Source: Campylobacter sp. VBCF_01 NA2 (GTDB lineage Bacteria; Campylobacterota; Campylobacteria; Campylobacterales; Campylobacteraceae). Taken from it: a DNA stretch of 64,000 bases. Numbering within the stretch: the first letter of the stretch is position 1; every line of letters starts with the position of its first letter. The notes below the pieces were generated by a model, which was not told where the DNA came from, made no database searches, and saw nothing but the letters and a program-made list of their open reading frames with translations. A program made the position numbers and the translations under genes. Of this stretch, positions 61,433 to 64,000 are shown in pieces. The stretch covers positions 1,240,001-1,304,000 of the forward strand of contig NZ_CP115607.1 of assembly GCF_027797205.1 (NCBI RefSeq). The letters are read 5' to 3'.

Positions 61433-64000
61433 TTACTTTAACTCGCCCCAGCTAGTAGCGATATCTAGGCTTGTGACGAGCGGGACATTTAAATTCACAA
61501 CATTTTGCATGATTTCCCTAATTTTCGCGCCAAATTCCTGCGCATACTCGCTTTTTACCTCGAAAATCAGCTCATCGTGGATTTGCAAAACTAGCCTTGC
61601 CTCCGCGCTTAAATGTGGCGAAATCTTAACCATAGCCTTTTTGATAATGTCCGCTGCCGAGCCTTGAAACTTCGTATTTACCGCCTCTCGCTCATAAGTG
61701 GCTAGAAGCATTGGCGAAGCGTTAGCGAAATCAAAATACCGCCTGCGCCCAAAAAGCGTGGTGATAAATCCGTCGTTTTTGGCGCTGTTTTTTAGCCCCT
61801 CCAAAAACTCCTTAATCGTCGCAAACGAGGCGAAATATCGCTCGATATAGCCCTTTGCTTCATTTCGCGGAATTTGCAAATTTTGCGCTAGTTTGCTTGC
61901 GCCCATACCATAAATCAAGCCAAAATTTATGCTTTTTGCAATCGCCCTGTGTGCGGGTTCGCTATCGCCAAAAATGCTGATTGCAGTGCGCGAGTGTATG
62001 TCCTCGCCCGCCGCAAAAGCGCTAAGAAGCGCAGGGTCCTTGCTAAAATGCGCCAAAAGTCTAAGCTCGATTTGCGAATAATCCAGCGAAAGTAGGCTAT
62101 ACCCCTCCTGCGCGATGAAGCAATTTCGCATATCCTTCGCCAAAGCCCCACGCGCGGGGATATTTTGCAAATTTGGATTTTTGGAGGATAACCTGCCAGT
62201 GCTGGTGCCTGTTTGCATGAAATTTGAATAAATTCTGCTATTTTCGTTTTTCCTCGCAAGGGCGTAAAGTGGCTCACAATAGGTGCTTTGAAGCTTGTAA
62301 AGCTCGCGATAAGCTAGGATTTTTTCGATTACTGGGTGAGCTTCTTTAAGCCCAGCAAGCACGCTCTCATCGGTGCTGTAACCTGTTTTGGTCTTTTTTT
62401 GACACGGCAAACCCAAATGCTCGAAAAGCACCACGCCAAGCTGTTTTGTGGAGTTTATGTTAAAACTCTCGCCACTAAGCTCGTAAATTTCGTTTGTCAG
62501 CACCCTAAGCGCGCTTTCGTTGCGAGAAATCAGCTCGCTTAAATTTGGCTTTGAAATTTTAATTCCTGTATTTTCCATATCGCGCAAAACACGCACAAAT
62601 GGGAATTCTAGCGTTTTTGCCAAATTTAGCAACTCTGGCGAGAGTAAATTTTGAAATTTAAAATAAAATTTCAGCGTTATCCACGCATCTTCGGCTGCGT
62701 ATTTCGTGGCCTCATCAAACTCCAAACTCGCAAAAGTCTCGCCCTTGGCAACAATATTTTCAAATTTAATCGTATCATAATCAAAATACCGCTTAGCCAA
62801 GCTATCCATACCCACGCTCTCGCTAGGATTTATGAGCCACGCTAAAATCATCGTATCAGCGAATTTGCGTGGCGGTTTTATGCCGAAATTTTGCTCTATG
62901 ATATTGAAATCGTATTTTAAATTTTGCCCTACAACAAAACCAGAAAAAATCCGCTCAATCGCCATTTTCGCCGAATTTAGCGAAATTTGCTCGCCCACGC
63001 CTAAGTAATTATGCGTAAGTGGCACATAATACGCCCTTTGCTCGTTGAAACAAAACGAAAAGCCCACGATTTTGGCGTTTTTGCTATCTAGGCCAGTGGT
63101 TTCGGTATCAAATGCCACGATAGTATCCTCGCTAATGCCCTCGCAAAGGCGCGCTAGCTCGCTTTCGTCCCTCACACACACTGGTTTAAAAGCTAGGCTC
63201 TCTTCGCTTTTATCGCCCTCGTTTTCGAGCGCGGAAAGAAGCTTGTGTAGCTCGTATTCACGCAAAATTTCTTTGATTTTATGAAGCGGATTTTGCTCGG
63301 GAAATACGGCATTTTGCAATGGCGAAATTTCGACCTCATCGCAAAGCGTGGCAAGCTTTTGGCTCATAAAAGCTTCATTTTTGGAGGCGATGAGATACTC
63401 GCGCTGTTTGTTTGGTGGCAAAAGCTCGATATTTTCGTAAATCCTCTCCAAACTCCCCCACTCATCAAGCAGTTTTTTCGCCCCCTTTTCGCCTATGCCT
63501 TTTACGCCCGGGATATTATCTGCGCTGTCGCCACAAATAGCCAAAAAATCAATGATTTGCTCGGGATAGACGCCGTATTTTTCATAGCACTCATCGCGTC
63601 CATAGAGCATTTTTTTAGCATGGCTATAAATACGCGTCTCACCACCGATTAGCTGATAAAGGTCTTTGTCGCTGGTTACGATATTGATTTTGTGCGTATT
63701 GCGATAGGTTTTAACGACACTTGCTATTAAATCATCAGCCTCATAGCCCTCTTTTTGCGCTGTGCAAAAGCCCATTTTCTCTATCATTTCTATGCAAACC
63801 GGAAGCTGTGCCAAAAGAGCGTCCGGTGGGGTTTGGCGGTTTGTTTTGTAATTTGGGTCAATGTCTGAGCGAAAGGTCTTACCCTTGCTATCAAGGGCGA
63901 AAATTATATAATCGCTTTTAAACTCTCGCTCCAAATTTGCGATGAAATTCGCAAATCCACTCACCATACCACTTGGCTTGCCACTTTTGGTCTTTAAGCT
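61433..64000 (-). CDS. polA: DNA polymerase I, 5' end outside the window
   Basis: At least 855 residues visible; the frame is open through the window end (LKTKSGKPSGMVSGFANFI), so the real start lies beyond base 64000 and the Met at 63967 is internal. 5' nuclease domain (ASDKDLYQL-type VTSDKDLYQL; CGDSADNIPGVKGIG). Proofreading domain with its acidic residues kept (FDTETTGLD, NLKYDFNII, YAAEDAWITL). Polymerase motifs A (LDYSQIELRLLAHFS), B (RAIAKSINFGLIYGMG) and C (QIHDELIFEV). Confidence 0.97.
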   Translation of the reverse strand, partial: SLKTKSGKPSGMVSGFANFIANLEREFKSDYIIFALDSKGKTFRSDIDPNYKTNRQTPPDALLAQLPVCIEMIEKMGFCTAQKEGYEADDLIASVVKTYRNTHKINIVTSDKDLYQLIGGETRIYSHAKKMLYGRDECYEKYGVYPEQIIDFLAICGDSADNIPGVKGIGEKGAKKLLDEWGSLERIYENIELLPPNKQREYLIASKNEAFMSQKLATLCDEVEISPLQNAVFPEQNPLHKIKEILREYELHKLLSALENEGDKSEESLAFKPVCVRDESELARLCEGISEDTIVAFDTETTGLDSKNAKIVGFSFCFNEQRAYYVPLTHNYLGVGEQISLNSAKMAIERIFSGFVVGQNLKYDFNIIEQNFGIKPPRKFADTMILAWLINPSESVGMDSLAKRYFDYDTIKFENIVAKGETFASLEFDEATKYAAEDAWITLKFYFKFQNLLSPELLNLAKTLEFPFVRVLRDMENTGIKISKPNLSELISRNESALRVLTNEIYELSGESFNINSTKQLGVVLFEHLGLPCQKKTKTGYSTDESVLAGLKEAHPVIEKILAYRELYKLQSTYCEPLYALARKNENSRIYSNFMQTGTSTGRLSSKNPNLQNIPARGALAKDMRNCFIAQEGYSLLSLDYSQIELRLLAHFSKDPALLSAFAAGEDIHSRTAISIFGDSEPAHRAIAKSINFGLIYGMGASKLAQNLQIPRNEAKGYIERYFASFATIKEFLEGLKNSAKNDGFITTLFGRRRYFDFANASPMLLATYEREAVNTKFQGSAADIIKKAMVKISPHLSAEARLVLQIHDELIFEVKSEYAQEFGAKIREIMQNVVNLNVPLVTSLDIATSWGELK

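Noticed and set aside
61416-61667. Plus-strand frame over the polA 3' end
   Set aside because: Shadow of the conserved polymerase motif C region.

Overview
The window looks like chromosomal DNA of a Campylobacter (Campylobacterota). The gene content and order match Campylobacter: pth-lptG-lysA-pheA-hisC ... dxs-perR-ubiE-xseA-serC, greA-lpxB, surE-tcdA, der-aroK-trpS, and nrfHA with an all-CxxCH NrfA. The DNA is AT-rich with many AAATTT/TTCGC words, and promoters often carry only a TATAAT-like -10. Where C. jejuni, from memory, has flagellar and chemotaxis genes inside these same clusters (fliF-fliG-fliH between hisC and dxs; cheV-cheA-cheW between serB and the LpxH-like gene; fliN near trpA), this window has direct junctions. 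That suggests a non-flagellated, non-chemotactic lineage. A PilT-family ATPase is present. Species was not determined.

Layout. 1-2565 (+): an ABC-2 exporter whose ATPase is frameshifted at its signature motif, its intact permease, and a methyltransferase. 2598-4320 (-): guaA and a tiny lipoprotein. 4285-6544 (+): DUF721 protein and uvrC. 6692-11195 (+): a very large hybrid histidine kinase with a NIT sensor domain and a single-domain response regulator. 11209-15493 (+): tRNA-Arg(CCU), nadD, rsfS and three transporters (NSS, LysE, UraA). 15682-17883 (+): nrfHA nitrite reductase behind a perfect FNR-type box. 18025-21064 (+): trpBA and a membrane protein that may be FliO-like. 21264-23814 (-): a frameshifted AT-rich membrane protein and a DnaJ-type zinc-finger membrane protein. 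23965-24543 (+): a PAS protein.

25069-43783 is one long minus-strand block of housekeeping genes: serC, xseA, ubiE, a CHAD protein, perR, dxs, hisC, pheA, lysA, lptG, pth, rplY, pilT, tal, serB, an LpxH-like phosphoesterase, argC, greA and lpxB. Many are coupled by 1-8 nt overlaps. 43868-46555 (+): a lipoprotein, surE, tcdA and DUF817. 46556-48017: repeats and a low-GC orphan gene. Then thiL and a comEA-like gene (-). 49757-55311 (-): a complete rRNA operon (16S, tRNA-Ala, 23S, 5S) with no tRNA-Ile in the spacer. 55657-58582 (-): trpS, aroK, der. 58680-60511 (+): tandem DMT transporters. 60512-61432: a repeat-rich spacer. 61433-64000 (-): polA, whose start lies outside the window.

Non-coding structure is the most unusual part. 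A roughly 40-nt palindromic module follows four different genes, always in the same orientation relative to the gene. Two MITE-like elements share an 87-bp identical core that can form a G-rich hairpin. A 75-bp piece of the DUF817 gene is duplicated downstream of it. No CRISPR array, transposase or prophage was seen.
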